DNA from: Pelodera strongyloides
Taxonomy: Eukaryota; Nematoda; Chromadorea; Rhabditida; Rhabditidae
Assembly (NCBI GenBank): GCA_036852015.1
Contig: JAANDG010000479.1
Span: forward strand, 50,920 to 114,919
Direction of reading: 5' to 3'
DNA length: 64,000 nt
This document shows, piece after piece, positions 35,801 through 48,700 of this stretch (its first letter is position 1; each line of letters begins with the position of its first letter). The position numbers and the translations under genes are program-made. A model generated the notes under the pieces. That model was not told the origin of the DNA. It searched no databases and saw nothing but the letters and a program-made list of their open reading frames with translations.

Positions 35801-38800
35801 AGCCCCAATGAGTTTGCCCTATATGGCAGTTTCGTTTTGCTTTCTAGCAAATTGTCTTAAGTTATATTCCAAAAACCTCTGATTATGTGCAGTGCAGTAC
35901 TCTGCCGTTCGGTATTATTTCCTAGCGTAATATTCGTGTGATCTCGTTTTTACAAATGGGTTTATCGTAAAACCCTCGTATGCGATCGGCTCGAAACGGG
36001 GTGCCATACTCGTATGGTCATTGCTTACTCTTCTTTCCTACATTACTACATTTACACCTTTTACACTAGTTATATATTCATTTTTTATTATAGTGTGTGT
36101 GGAAATTTTTCATATATATTGCCATTAGAGCAGTTTTCCACCTGTAACGCCGTAACTTGTTGTCAAGTCTCTCAAGTCTCTTCAACTCTCTTGAAGGTCT
36201 GCGAACAAGTCCTAAGCTTTGAAAACAGTATTCAACTAGCTTGGTTTTCGTTAATGAGATTCATTTATTTCCACATTTGAATGCCGCAAGACTGCTGCTT
36301 TATTCAAAGCGAATTCAGTGCAGTGTTCAAAACTTTTGATGATTTGTCATTTGTCCCGTAGGCGGTCAAGCAGAAAGTTGACCAATTAATCACGAGTTCT
36401 AAATAGAGAATTCTCTAACAATGAATATGATCCACTTTTGAGTTCGGTAAAATATTTATGCATTGCTTATTTATTTATTTATTTATTTATTGTGCATTTC
36501 AGAGAACAACGATTGACTGGTGACTACGTTGAATTGGAAGAGGAGAATATTACACTACAGAAGACGGTACGGTTTTGTTCTTATTTTTACTTTATCGTAA
36601 TATTTATTTAGCGAGCTTTTACCTAAGTTTTTTACTTTTGCTTTGGTTTTTTCAATACTATAAATGTCCATTTCTTATTATTGATTTCAATAATTGTGGA
36701 TTGGTTCTTGAAAAAGCGTAAAAGATACTGCATTGTTTACTAGTGTAAGTGTAGGTAAAGACTTTAATCTAACATTCGTTCCGTAACCAACAGAACATTC
36801 AAACTTTAAACGCTTATGAAAATTTCATGAAACATGATGCTCTCATTCCAGGTTGCCAGTCTTCGAGGTGCCCAGATTGAGTACGAGTCAATGAAAATTG
36901 ACTGTAAAAGGTAGTGATTATTTAGTGTTTTAGGGAATAATTTACCTTTTATTCTGTAGTGTATGGTATTCTGTGGTATGATATGGTACGCTAGTACGGA
37001 ATGGGTATGATGTGATATATTGTGGCATCTTATGATGATATTATAAAGCGTTTTGCTTCCATTAGTGCGTGATTATCGAGTTCTTATGTCAAAATTTGTA
37101 TGTACGTCTTTTTTCTATTTGTTTTTAGTTTTTGGTCTCCCAAACGATAGGCCTTTTAACCTAACGCTGTGTTATTTAGGTACTTGGACGAGATTTTCCA
37201 ACTACAGAATACTGTAGAAGAATCAGAGAAATTGAAGAGTATAGCCGAGAAGCAGGTATTGTTTTTTTTTCTTTGATACTTGTAATTGTAATGGGTGGTG
37301 TTTCAAAACGCATCTACGTTAGTTATGGTTATAATATAGTTGACCGATATTGCTTGAAAATTGTGTGGTTTTCGTTGTAGTTGTGTCACTAGTTGTCATG
37401 TAAACTCCAACATTTCCGTTCAAATTTCTGGGCATTTGACCATTTGAAGATCAGAAATTGGACCAACTTTGCGTGTGATATATGCAAATGTTCAGCATTC
37501 GTTTAAAACAAACACACTCACCAGCGATTGTATGTAAAACAATGTCGTTTGTTGGATTATTCAAATTGGTTAATTGCTTATGAGAATAACAGTTTTTTGT
37601 GTGCTTATTCGTATGATCATGGGGTCAAGCGTTTCACATGAGGTCAATATTTGTGTTCCGATTTGTTGCTGAAAAAAAAGGAAAACGGCACCTATTTAAA
37701 CTGGATTGGTATACTGTAGGCAAAAACTGCGGACTGCGAGCTTCGGTAGCTTCGTCTGACGGAACCCTCTGAATTCTCGATCCTCGATCGTAACGTATCA
37801 TATGTACATTCGAACAAACAAACGAAGTGTTGAATGAAGTTTTTAATTTTCATTTCTCATTTTGTTTAGGTAGAAGAAGCACTTCTCACCGCGCAACAAG
37901 AACGCGAACAGCGGCTGGCGATGAAAAGAGAGCTGGAAAGTGCGAAGAACGCCGAGCACATGAGCCATCTCAATGATTTGATGCTGGGATTGGAAAGGTT
38001 ATTTTTTTGATGGCCTTTAGTTTTATAATAGTTCAAGTTCAGTCCCCTGCATCCGTATGAAGCTGAGATTTGCCTCCCAAGGACTGAAAAAGAGGGAAAA
38101 TAGGAATCAGAGGGACGCTTTGTCCGAATTTTTCATATTGCACAAATATGTACCTTAAGCTTGTAAGCTGTAAGCAAATATGTGGTAAGCTTACTGTAAG
38201 CTGTATGCAAATATGTTCTGTAAACTTTTTTCCATATTTCCAGGCTGAACGAGGAAGGTGATATGCCGAAGAATGCTGCGCCGGCCCCTGGGGCCAATGA
38301 CTTGTTCTCGGAATTACAGGGTGATATGGATGGAAAGGTTAGTTTTTGTGCTTTTTTTCAAATTGTTTTTGGTCCTGAGTTCTGCAACTAGAGGTGAGAT
38401 CACTGAAAAGAGATGACAGCTTGTTTAGCAAAATTTATAACGTGTAGTTATCCCCTTAGGCGAATTTTATATCCTTGTTGCCTATTGCTATTCGAAGCAT
38501 GGTGTGTATTATCACTGTGTTTCAGCTGTCCAGTAAAGGTGTTGGGGGACTTAATTAATTAATCTTCTTTGTATACCGTACCTTATAAATTTAGGTCAAG
38601 GAGCTGGAGTCGACCAAGGATGCCCTGGAAGAGCAGCTAAAGGACACGGAGAAATCGTCGGTGGAACTTGTACAGGCACTGATGAACAAGCTGAGTATCA
38701 ATTATCAAGGAGGTTGGTGTTTTGTAGTCTGTAGCTCGTATGAATTAGTTTACTTTGTTCTGTGTTGTCTCTCTATGAATTACTGTAAGGTAGGAGTTGT

Positions 38801-41800
38801 ACTACTACCGTACTACTGTAAACTACAGTAAACTGAGGGACTTACTACTCTAGGAGTGTGATACCTGCAGCAGTGTAGTTCCACGAATTTGGTTCGAATT
38901 TCGAATCTTTGTGGTTTCAGTGTTTTTTTTCAGAATTGGATTATAAGCACGTTCGCCAGCAGAAGGATATCGTCCTGGAAAAGTTGGAGAACGCATTGAA
39001 GACTGGTGCAGACCCAGATGCTGATAAGAAGGTTGGTGATACGTTAAAGTGTTATGGCACGTGGTTTGTGAAGCGTATCGTACTGGAGAACTGGTTTCTC
39101 CTCACATCAGTTTGTAAGGAGTGCCGTTAAACACGCTTCGCAAACGGCTTCCCTTGTCGAATTTGGAACTACGTACATGGATCGGCTTGTCGATTTTAAT
39201 TTTTTTTTGGAGCGATTTCGATTATGTAATCTTGTAGTGTGACACTCTCAATTTCCAGGCTCTGGCTTCAAAAGCCGACATGCGGACGCTTCTCCTATGT
39301 GCCGGAGAGAAGAATGCCCAATTGGCAGCCGCACAGGTAAATTTTGAAATTTCTTGTACTTTTTTTAAACTTTTAAACTTCTTTCCATCTTGATTTGTGT
39401 ATTTGTTAGTTGTAACTAGTGAGTTATCCACCGCGGAGATGAAATATAAATAGAGATATTGCATTCATACTTGATTGGAATTATGAATATCGTTGTGGTG
39501 TTCGTTCTTATTTATGTAACCTTTGTTTCTTATTTATCAGTGTTTATTGAGATTGAGATAATCCAAAAGTAACGGAAACACATGAATACAGTAGTCATGT
39601 CCCACAGAGTAATGGGTCCAAATCTTTCCCTAATTTCACTTGTATGGTTTAGGATATGATGATTGCGCTCTCCGACTCGCTCTATCAATTTTATCATCAA
39701 ATGGTGCAGAATGCGGGAATGTCGAGCGACAAGACGGTTATTGATGTGAGTATTATTTACTTGTGACTTTATTTGTTTATTAAAGAACACAATAGGTACA
39801 GTAGGTAGTGGATCACAAGATCACGATGGTTTGATGAATGTAAATGTGTAAAACATGTGGGTGATATGCTGCATCATGCCGTTTGTAATTGGTGCTTGGT
39901 TCAACGGCACATAATACATATTTATTGGATCCAACGAATCGTAGGGTCAAAGAAGAAAAATTCTTAAAGTAGTATAAGCTCGCAAACCAAAAGGTACCCT
40001 AAGATGTGGTGTTTGTACTAGTTATCCAAACGATATGGCTTGTCCCATCATGTACTCTTACCCACGATTGACATGATTGTAGCCAACCGGAACGGTTCGA
40101 TTCTCTTTTAATTTCTAATAAATAATGATTATGGACCCACCCGTACTTCTTTACACTTATTTTTCCTTCCAGATTGTGAAGAAGCTCCGACAGCTTGCCA
40201 AAGAAAACGCTGAGGAAATGCCCCAGGTATCGCTGGCCGACGAGGGTGTTGAGAGTGGAACGGAGACCGATTCGGGTGAGTGTCTTATGGTTTAAAGCGG
40301 TATGACACATGGTTTTTAAAGGTATATGGAAGTTATTGTATAATTATACAAAAAAATAAAAGGCTACGTGGCACCTGATAACCGTCTAGATGTCCATATT
40401 CACATTCACTGATTGCAGTACTTTTTCCAGATCCACAAAAATCGTGGTGTAGAGAAACTATAAGGATTTCAAACGAAATGCGTCCTTTGACTTTTTGATG
40501 GTATGGCTGGTTTGTGGGGAAAAATAATAAATTATCCAGTAATATATTTCCAGGTCGATCCAATTCGATTCCGTTTAACGCCGCTCGTTCTGTGTTGAAC
40601 CCAACGTTCATTCGGGAAGTTGATGGAAAGCTCAGTTCTTCGAAGGTGGCCCAGCTCGTGCAGGAGGGCGATCTGAGACAGAGGATAGTCACTGGTAAGA
40701 GACCATAGCAGTCCTTGTTGTTGAGTATATTTATCAGTTCAGTTTCGTATGTTATTAATGCACACGGTTCCTTGTTAGTATGATGGTGTCCTTACCGCAC
40801 CAACATCTTAGGGTACCTTTTGGTTTACGAGCTGACAGCAACTACCCCAAAACTTTCTTCTTTCTTCTTTGTTCCTACGACTCGTTGATCCAATAAACAT
40901 TTATTTATTATTAGCGTTAAGGTTAACTATCTGGCAGTAGTTACGTTTATTGTACCTAACAATAAGAGGTGTATAGTAATAGTTATATCCTTACTACGAT
41001 ACAAGGAATTTGGTCTCACAGCGAACTTTTGTACGTGTAGCCAGGACATGCTCAGAAATGGTGTGATTTGAAACGTTTCTATTTCTATGCATATGCACTA
41101 TGTTGGCCGTGGTTTGGTGGTCCAATGCTCAATGTTTCACTACTTTAACTTAATGAAGTGAATTCGTTGGCACATTGCTGTAATTACCTCATGTTTTTTT
41201 ATCGCTATGCTTATTCAGTTAGTCGTGGTGCGCCGGAATACTACGCATTGTGTAAAAAATGTGGCACAAATATTCAAATTTCCAGAATATTCTTCAAAAC
41301 CGCGAGAGAACGGCGAGCAATATCACTTTAAAAATATAATTTCCAGACGGTTCCTCACTGGTCGAGACATCGGAGAGTGTCGCCAAGTTGGTGAACGCTG
41401 TGAAACGAGCGGCCGAACAAACGATGAACACCCGAGTGGAGACAAGTGGGCAGGAAGCCGAGGAGATGGCACTTCAGAATATGAAGCTGAGGAGTCTGCT
41501 CAGTACTAAGCGGTGGGTTACTTACCTTAGAATACTTTAGAGTTAGAGAGGTAAGGTAGTTGACGCGGTAGTAAGGTGGTATGCTAATGACGCCGCGAGA
41601 ATAGCTTTTATATAGGTGACTAGCAACGCTGATAGTTAACCTGGTAGCAAGTTGGTGCACTGCGCCGTGTTCAACTTACTCTAGTATCTAGTATCATGTG
41701 CTTTATTCTGCCTCGCAAAGAACCCAACATATTGACTTTCGTTCGCGGCCACTCCTTATATGAAACGGAACGACATTGAGGATAATTTTTGGCCGTTCTA

Positions 41801-44800
41801 TCGTTCTATGTTCCTTTGGTTGAGGCAAACTGGTGGTTCGTGGTTGTCATCAAACAGATCACTGCCAAGTACCAAAAGTACATTTTGTGACATCTTACAT
41901 GTGTTCATTCTTTTGTTCTTTTAGCGATCAGATCTCCACGTTGCGCACAGTGCTCAAGTCCAACAAGATCACGGCGGAGTCGGCGCTGGCCTCGTTGAGA
42001 GAAAAGTACGAAAGTGAGAAGATGCTCAACCAGGACATGACGGAGAAATTGAGAAGGGAATTGAAGCAGTTCAAGGTGAGATTTAAGTCTATTTTCTGTT
42101 TTTGATTGTCCTGTGCAGCACAAGACACGACAACTTGCGCACCTAACGTCACCCGACTGAAATAGGACCTTGTCTTTTGATGTTGATTTGCTGTTATGAT
42201 CCAGGGTAGGCAGTTTATAAGAAAAGAACATACAAAGAATGTCTGGCAGCAGTTTACTAGTGGTGGGCATTTAGTGTCGGTATTGGGGGTTTTTGAATAC
42301 TGGGTTGATAGTGGTAACGTTGGGTTATGATATAAATAGAATACTGGATTATAATCAAAACTGCTTCCGTAACGTCTATGAACTGTATCCGAGAATCAGG
42401 CCGGACTATAAGGGCTTTAAGAATAGGTGCCTTCTTTATTCTTGTTTTGTTTGATTGTTCACTCTCTCCCAAAACCTCAAGCGGTAAGTCCCTTAGTTCC
42501 TTTCTTCAATATTGGATTTTCTTTATTTGGTATTTCAGGAAGACGCTGCCACTTTTGCTTCACATCGTGCAATGTTCACGGCCAGGTGCGAGGAACTGCA
42601 GGCTCAGGTAATTTATTCTGCCGGAAATTTTTACAGCGGTATAACATCCGGTTTTGTAACGTATGCTGGGGGTTGTGTTCCCGTGCAGTGTGTGCAACTG
42701 ACTGCGCCAGTGTACACGTAAACTGGAACCGCAGCATCCAGCATATATTTCAAAAACCTGCTGTTATATCGCAAAAAATTTTTTATGTTGTGGGAGTTTT
42801 TGTCCTGAATTGTGGAAATAACAAATTATTGACATTCCAAAACTAGGTTGCATTTATGATTTTCATGAAACATGCGCGTTTTGCTTTTGCATTCCATGAG
42901 GCCTTTGAGTAAAGTGCGAGCGAATCCGTATTTCTAACACTTTCTTGGTTAACTGTTAATTTAACCCACGACATAGGAAACCTTTGGCATACGTTTCAAA
43001 TACCGCATGTTATCCTCCTTTAAAAGAAAATTTAATTCGTTCGATACATTTCAGGTCGAAGAGCTGCAAACCGAGCAACGCGCCAATGAGGAGGAAAAGC
43101 GAACACTGAACCAATTGTTGAGGATGGCCATCCAGCAGAAACTGGCTCTCACACAACGATTGGAGGATGTCGAGGTTTGTGGTTCAGCTGGTTAGAGTCT
43201 TGATTTTGGTGCGAGAGGTCGAGGGTTCGAACTCTAGTTGGGGGGTGTTTGCGGTTTGTAGTCCTCATATGGAAATACGTATTTCTTTGTCGTCCCCATT
43301 TTTAGATGTATACCTGTATTCGCGTGTAACATGTTGCACGTTACCTGTTAATAGAAACGTTTTTTCAGTCTGATTCACAGTCAGCCTTATTTGAGCCGAA
43401 TTTTTATTACTAGTGTTTTTTTCTCTCTTTGACTTGGCTATAAAACAACTATCCCGAGGAATTTAGTTTGCCAACGCGCAAAAGAAAGGCGATGTGCAGG
43501 TGAAATGAATGTTATTATCGTTGTTTTCTTTTTTATTAATGTTGTGCTACTTTGCACCGACACTTTATATTCAAGCATTAGATAGATCGATAGATGTTGT
43601 GGAGTCACTGCTAGACGCTGTAATATTTTTCACTTTTTATTTTTTTGATGATTTAGGTTTAGGATTTTTTCTTTTGAGTATGTGTCAGCAATGCGTGTAA
43701 CTTTAAGAGATCAGTACATGGTACATAAAGAGAAGAATATGTCGTAGCGGAAACATTGCGTTATTAGCGGAGCAAAATGTCTGATCTGATCCTACTGTAC
43801 TTTTTGAGAGAGCGAGTATTTCTCGCTTTATATCTAACCCTTTTGTTGTAAAACAAAATCATTCGAAATTATTTCTAGCTGCCTATTCTGGTTACTGCGA
43901 ATTGCTTGTTCTCATAATCATAACTTTTCAAGAAAAAAATTCGTGCGGACATAAGTATACAGGTTTTCAGGATAAGCTGAAATTGCGTGCTCAAACAGTT
44001 GGTACTTTTATATTCTATTCAAATTAAAAAAGAAAAATAATTGCCCTATGTTTTCCCCGGGCTTTGTAGTTTGTGGTCTATCTACGGATTATATTGTTTA
44101 CAAGCATATCCCTTCGTTGTTTATTGTCCTACACATAATGTCTCTTGTGCTATGCTACAGTATCCTCAGTAGCAATAGGCCTTTGTTCCTAAAACGTTAT
44201 ATTGTCACTTCTGCTTTCATCTCCTTATGCTTAGTGTAGGTAGGTGGTGGTGGTGGTGAGTGGCCTCACCTTTCCATTTGCTCTCTGTTGTATTATTATA
44301 CGGTAGTGAAACTATGTGGCAAGTGCTAATGGTACCGTACCGACTGCTCCCAGCTTTCGTCTCCTTCTGTATGTGTCCGTCGGGAGTTTGTTCCCCAAAG
44401 TGAGCCATGGGTCTCTTTGCCCTTTGTTGCTGGGCATTCCTCCGTTCGTCCCAGAAGAATACTTGTCTGCCCGTTTGTGGGAGGTCCTTTGGATGTAGGT
44501 CACCCCTGGCTTATCAACATTATATACTTAAATATTGGCGTTGATACATGTGAGGGGTGTTAATTAGGCTTAGGCTTAGGCTTAGGCTTAGGCTTATTAA
44601 TTAGCTAGGGTTAGACGCGGCACCTGTATGTCGTATGTGTTGTATGATTGTGTGCTTGGGGGCTCAGTTTATTTGTTTACAATACAAACTTTGATAATTA
44701 GCAGGTTGATCGTGATCGTCATTCGTTCAAACGCGTCAATAAGCAGCCGGCCAGCCTTCCCACAGGACCCAGGATTGTCAGGTAGAGATGGTTACTGTAG

Positions 44801-45257
44801 CTTACTCATTCTTGTTTATTGATTGAATTGAGATATTGAGAGGTGGTAGCTTGTTGATTTTTTTTGTAGTTTCCCATACAAGTGCGTATTTTCATCCCAT
44901 AAACCTAGGGTGACATTTTGTTTTGTATTTGCGGCATTTGCGCCGTGGAGGAGATGCTCATCGTTTCATAAACGTTAAACAAGAGCAATACAATATTAGT
45001 GTTTGCTGCTGTTCAAAGGAAAACGGAAAAAACCATTTGGTGACCAGATGATGACGGTTTTCGATGAAACTTGGTCACGACATCGTCATCAAGTGGTCGC
45101 CAACTGGGCTGGTCCATGAAAAAAATCCAATGAACCGTCACCAAATGGGTTCACCCATTTCCTATGATATTTATTGTCTCGATTTAGGTATCCTCAGGGC
45201 GGAGGCTCGCAGCCACAAGGATCACAACAGAACCGTGGTGTCAAACGGGACTATTGA
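32803..45257 (+). CDS. BICD: Bicaudal D dynein cargo adaptor
   Basis: Bicaudal D links dynein/dynactin to cargo such as Rab6 vesicles and mRNPs. Twenty-two exons with matching phases give 726 residues: 32803-32886, 33268-33381, 33902-34051, 34484-34532, 34852-34930, 36503-36566, 36852-36910, 37180-37255, 37870-37997, 38244-38337, 38595-38712, 38934-39031, 39259-39336, 39653-39745, 40173-40275, 40554-40694, 41347-41512, 41925-42075, 42539-42607, 43055-43174, 44705-44781, 45188-45257. The N terminus has the dynein-binding CC1 box ([15 protein letters not shown]). [18 protein letters not shown] matches coiled coil 1. The C-terminal cargo domain is strongly conserved: [60 protein letters not shown]. 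The tail is a Gly/Gln-rich, basic segment ([17 protein letters not shown]). The start codon follows an acceptor by 16 bases; coding exons further upstream are not needed but not excluded. Confidence 0.96.
34051..34156. repeat. 38-bp tandem repeat that includes a splice donor
   Basis: About 2.8 copies of a 38-bp unit starting ggtttgtagtttgt. The first copy begins at the last base of BICD exon 3, so its GTTTGT is the exon's donor. The later copies repeat the same G|GTTTGT sequence after ttttga. Confidence 0.93.
35538..35686. repeat. Long hairpin (about 52-bp arms) in BICD intron
   Basis: The left arm (gacctaaatagcaacgtaat ... gttagcaccaaa) pairs with the right arm (35632-35686) with only a few mismatches, around a loop of about 40 bp. 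An extra partial copy of the arm tip lies just upstream at 35510-35525. No TTAA is present at the edges. It is probably a non-autonomous foldback element of another family. Confidence 0.9.
39918..40013 (+). repeat. Inverted repeat pair, left member
   Basis: About 95 bp, including ttggatccaacgaatcgtag and caaaccaaaaggtaccctaa. Its reverse complement, diverged, lies at 40790-40906. BICD exons 15 and 16 lie between the two. Confidence 0.88.
40292..40345. mobile_element. Truncated TTAA MITE, family D half
   Basis: TTAAAGCGGTATGACACATG matches the family D terminus, but no matching right end is found nearby. It begins 16 bp after the donor of BICD exon 15. Confidence 0.6.
40790..40906 (-). repeat. 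Inverted repeat pair, right member
   Basis: Reverse-complement partner of 39918-40013. Shared blocks are ttagggtaccttttggttt and cgactcgttgatccaataaa. It lies in the BICD intron after exon 16. Confidence 0.88.
42631..43022. mobile_element. Compound family D MITE remnants in BICD intron
   Basis: A left terminus ttacagcggtataacatccg at 42631 has two candidate partners. One is ctgttatatcgcaaaa at about 42760-42776 and the other is taccgcatgttatcctcctttaa ending at 43022. The layout suggests one element inserted beside or within another. It fills the intron between exons 19 and 20. Confidence 0.6.
43178..43242 (+). repeat. tRNA-like sequence (probable SINE head or tRNA relic)
   Basis: TGGTTCAGCTGGTTAGAGTC resembles an A box with its D arm, and GAGGGTTCGAACTC resembles a B box, at the right spacing. 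The anticodon and T stems pair poorly, so a working tRNA is unlikely. It begins 3-4 bases after the donor of BICD exon 20. Confidence 0.45.
44564..44596 (+). repeat. Interstitial TTAGGC array
   Basis: Five perfect TTAGGC units plus TTA, in the BICD intron before exon 21. TTAGGC is the nematode telomeric unit. Confidence 0.95.
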
Positions 45258-45531
45258 GGTTATTTATTGATTTTTTTTAATTAGTATAATTAGGACAGAC
45301 GATGGTCATTCGAGCAAAATGTTCGCAATTGAATAGAGTGGGTATCATGGGTCAAGAGGTCTAGTTCTAATTAGATCACTAATTCTAATTGTCTAATTGT
45401 GGCATTGCTCACTACCAACGCTACTGACTGGTTGTTGGTTGAACGTGATATAGAATTGGTCAACAGAATTGGTGAAATTAACTGTAAACGAACTCGTTCG
45501 TTCATATGTAGTAGTGTAGTCATCGTTCATA

Positions 45532-45712
45532 TTAAAGCGAAATACCGGCCGGTTTTTGAAACACATCGAGTAAACAAGCATTCTTATGCAGCGTATGCAA
45601 ATGAACATAAATTAGAATAAAAAAATCGAGCTAAATTCGAGCAAGCATAAGTATGTAAGAATTCAGTTGTGTTGTCCACGGTGTGTTTCAAGAACCGGCC
45701 ATTTCGCTTTAA
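45532..45712. mobile_element. TTAA MITE, family B (copy 3)
   Basis: TTAAAGCGAAATACCGGCCG opens the element and aagaaccggccatttcgctttaa closes it, with the last arm missing four bases (GTAT). The core has atgcagcgtatgcaaatgaa and ttagaataaaaaaatcgag, as in the other copies. It lies about 275 bp past the BICD stop. Confidence 0.92.
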
Positions 45713-45825
45713 ACTATCGGAATAAGATAATATGTCTGAATTTGAATTATATGAATCCTGTTTTCAGTTTCTTCCCCGCGAATTGTTCCGTTTATCGTGA
45801 TGTACTGTGCCGCTACCGTATCACC

Positions 45826-45877
45826 GAAATGAGTCTCGTGACGTCACGGGTCGGTTGCCTACTGTAACTCATTTCGA
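45826..45877. repeat. Inverted repeat with central TGACGTCA
   Basis: CGAAATGAGT and ACTCATTTCG form the arms. Between them lies ctcgtgacgtcacgggtcgg, containing the 8-bp palindrome TGACGTCA, the consensus CRE bound by CREB/ATF proteins. Whether it regulates anything is unknown. Confidence 0.7.
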
Positions 45878-47565
45878 GAGGAGCGCGCCCTTTCTTTCTC
45901 TCGCCAGCTCTCCTCTAATCGTATGATCTATCGAATACTACAGTACGCTCTAGGAAATGCAGCGAGCATACGGTAGGATTATGTACTGTATTTACTGAAT
46001 AATACAGTATACTGTAGGAAGTACCGTGGTCAGTATGATGCCCGCCTTCGGCTAATCTTTTTATCAAAAGTTACAGTAATTATCGTCTGGTTAATCATCT
46101 AGTTAATCAATTATTTATTCTTTCTATAGTAATTAGTAAATGAGATGAACTCATCGCCTTTGTGTTAAAGTGTCTTGAAGTTTGGGCGATAACTTTTTTT
46201 ATTGTAATACACTCAATATTTTATTAATTTTATCATACATGTTTCATTAATTACTTACATAATAAACTAACTAACCTAAGTATCTATCACTAATTGTATA
46301 AGATTCGTTTCCCTGCTGTGATCTTCGTTTAGTAATTGTTCTTACGTATGTTTTACCCGTTTTATCCTTGGCTTGAATTAACTATGAATATGAAGATGCG
46401 ATATGCTCTAACCAAATTTGCTCATCTGTTTTTGAATTCCCTGTTTTCCCGCCAAATTGTGCCTTCATTTGAGTTTCTTTTGGGCCACTCACGGTATCCA
46501 TCCCTTTAAATTTTTCTCTTGATATTCAAGGGTGTTAACTGCTATATGAAAGATGTTGTTGGCGAATATTTATGAGACCAATTCGTTTCTTTACTTACAA
46601 TGTTTTAGCGTTTTAAATGCATGTCGTTATATTAGTTACAGTAGTAAGCTGGTTTGACCGGTATAAGTTAATAACTGATTATTTTTTGTCAACATAGAGA
46701 TATTTATTGATGGTATAATTGCTTTGAAATACTAATTGAAATACTGTTGTAAATATAATGAAAGTTTTTTGAGTGTGTTGTTTTTGTTGTTGGAAAAGGG
46801 TGAAACAGAACATCACAAAGTATAACAATTTATTATGAATGTAAACATGATATAACAATGAAGTACAGAGAAATGCAAATAAAATATTTGGCAAGCAATA
46901 TTGGAATAATACTGGATTCTGGAGCGCTGGCATCTTCCCGGACGCAAATGTCAGCGCTGCGTTGTTTGAGCCGCGCGGATGCAAGTTAAGCGCGGCACAC
47001 ATGAGGCTTACACGTTATACTGTAGTGGGAATGGGAATGAGTTGATGTTAGGAACGGAAATTTCAGTTTATAACAGAGTATTGCCAACTTTCTTATTTAT
47101 CATTTTGTTGCAACTAATGTTTACATAGAACACATTTCTCTGCGTCGTCGATTGGGGGTGTGCGGCGCTTAACTGGCATATGTGCGGCTAGAACGGGACG
47201 TTGCAATTCACAGTTTACTATATAAAAAACAATCATGTCACCGAGATCTATTACCCATAGATGTGTATGTCAGCATTGAATTTCCTAGTTTTTATGAAAG
47301 TTATCAGACTAATTTACAGTGATAAAAAAACAGTTTATAAATTATTGACTGGACTAGTTTGAGATCATTTCAAAGTAAAACCTGTGGAATGGAATAGTAA
47401 TATATCGGAATAAATGATTAAATCTATAATATATAAACATGAGATCAGAAGAAACATTGCAATTGTTGTAGGTACCGTAGTTTATGAAACACAGAACTAA
47501 AATTCTAATTAGTACACCCAGAGGCTATGCGGCGTTGTTCTTAATCGGAGTCAAGTTGGTATATA

Positions 47566-47732
47566 TTAAAGCGGTATAACATATAGTTTTTGAAGCGTAT
47601 CTTGGACAGCGGCATTTCCATATGGTGTATGCAAATGAATCCAATTAGAATAAAAAATCGCAGTTATTCGCGTACATTAGATGGGAAGGCACCGTTCAAC
47701 ATACTGGTTAACAGGATGTTGTACCGCTTTAA
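47566..47732. mobile_element. TTAA MITE, family D (copy 2)
   Basis: TTAAAGCGGTATAACATATA opens and caggatgttgtaccgctttaa closes the element, with TTAA at both edges. The core has atggtgtatgcaaatgaatc and attagaataaaaaatcgc, the latter also shared with family B. It is 167 bp and intergenic. Confidence 0.9.
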
Positions 47733-48587
47733 TGAACACTTTCTATAATTGCCTAGTGAATGGGCGGAGGCAAATTAGCATAATTAGGTTTTGAACCCGA
47801 CTTAGTTATGCTAGAATGCTAGATATAACCTGCTGCAGATCAAGATATATTACTTCACGGTGTGGACGTGTAAATAATCACATCGATCCAATACGAACGA
47901 GTTGCGTACTCTGAAAACACGCCACAGTCAGGTTACGGTAGGTGAGGATGTGATTTGGAAAGTAACTTGTTTTACGAAACTTCGCGCAATCGCCGCCGAA
48001 GGCGTAAGCCGTTGACTGTTTCTAGCAGTCGCACCTTTTGGAAGGCGCGGTATGTCTGCCACAAGTGCGCGAGAGCGCCGCCATTTGGAAATGAACACCT
48101 TTTGCGCGTAACCTTTTGATGAAAGTGCGCCTCTCTCAGGCGCTGGCGTTCTGTGCGGCGACTGCGAAAAGGTTATCAACAATTCTGACTAAAGCCTCAG
48201 AAACAACACACAAAAATAATATATTTTGTGTGTCGCCCCTCATAACTCATAATGTTTCTTCTGATGCGTAGATCACTTTTCTTCCTAATCGACGATTAAC
48301 ACGGTCTATGAGTTATTATAATAAGGAATTACTATATGGAATGGGTACTTTGAGTATATTTTGTATTTACAGAAATTAATGTCTAACATAGATAAATAAA
48401 ACAGATTGTGCATTTACTAATTACGATAAGTAATCAAAGACCCGTTCAATAAATTTGCACACTTATTCTGGACGAATTAATTTTCTCGGGTGCTGGGACT
48501 GAAATACTCCGAACCGAACTGAACTTCTGCAAACTAAATATGGCTCAGACTAGGCCCAGGCGCGTGAAAAAACAGCCTGGCGATCAA

Positions 48588-48593
48588 TTTATT
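48588..48593 (-). terminator. Candidate poly(A) signal for the GPCR
   Basis: AATAAA on the minus strand about 108 bp downstream of the GPCR stop codon. It is position-based support only. Confidence 0.4.
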
Positions 48594-48700
48594 ATCTCGA
48601 TTTTTGTCAACTGGAATATGGGACTGCGGGATTCTATATATGCGAACACAAAATTTGAGAATACAAACTACAGACTACATACTGTGACAGAGACTACAAA

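Larger units (their letters stand above)
45258..48700. other. Intergenic region between BICD (+) and the GPCR (-)
   Basis: The two flanking genes converge here. It holds two MITEs (45532-45712, 47566-47732), an inverted repeat with a CRE-like palindrome (45826-45877), and a GC-rich patch at 47985-48170. No supported coding exon. A minus-strand AATAAA at 48588-48593, about 108 bp past the GPCR stop, is a candidate poly(A) signal. Confidence 0.6.

Noticed and set aside
43178..43242. A functional tRNA gene
   Set aside because: Box motifs are present, but the anticodon loop length and T-stem pairing are wrong.
46679..47002. 107-codon minus-strand frame
   Set aside because: No recognisable motif, AT-rich composition and no splice context.
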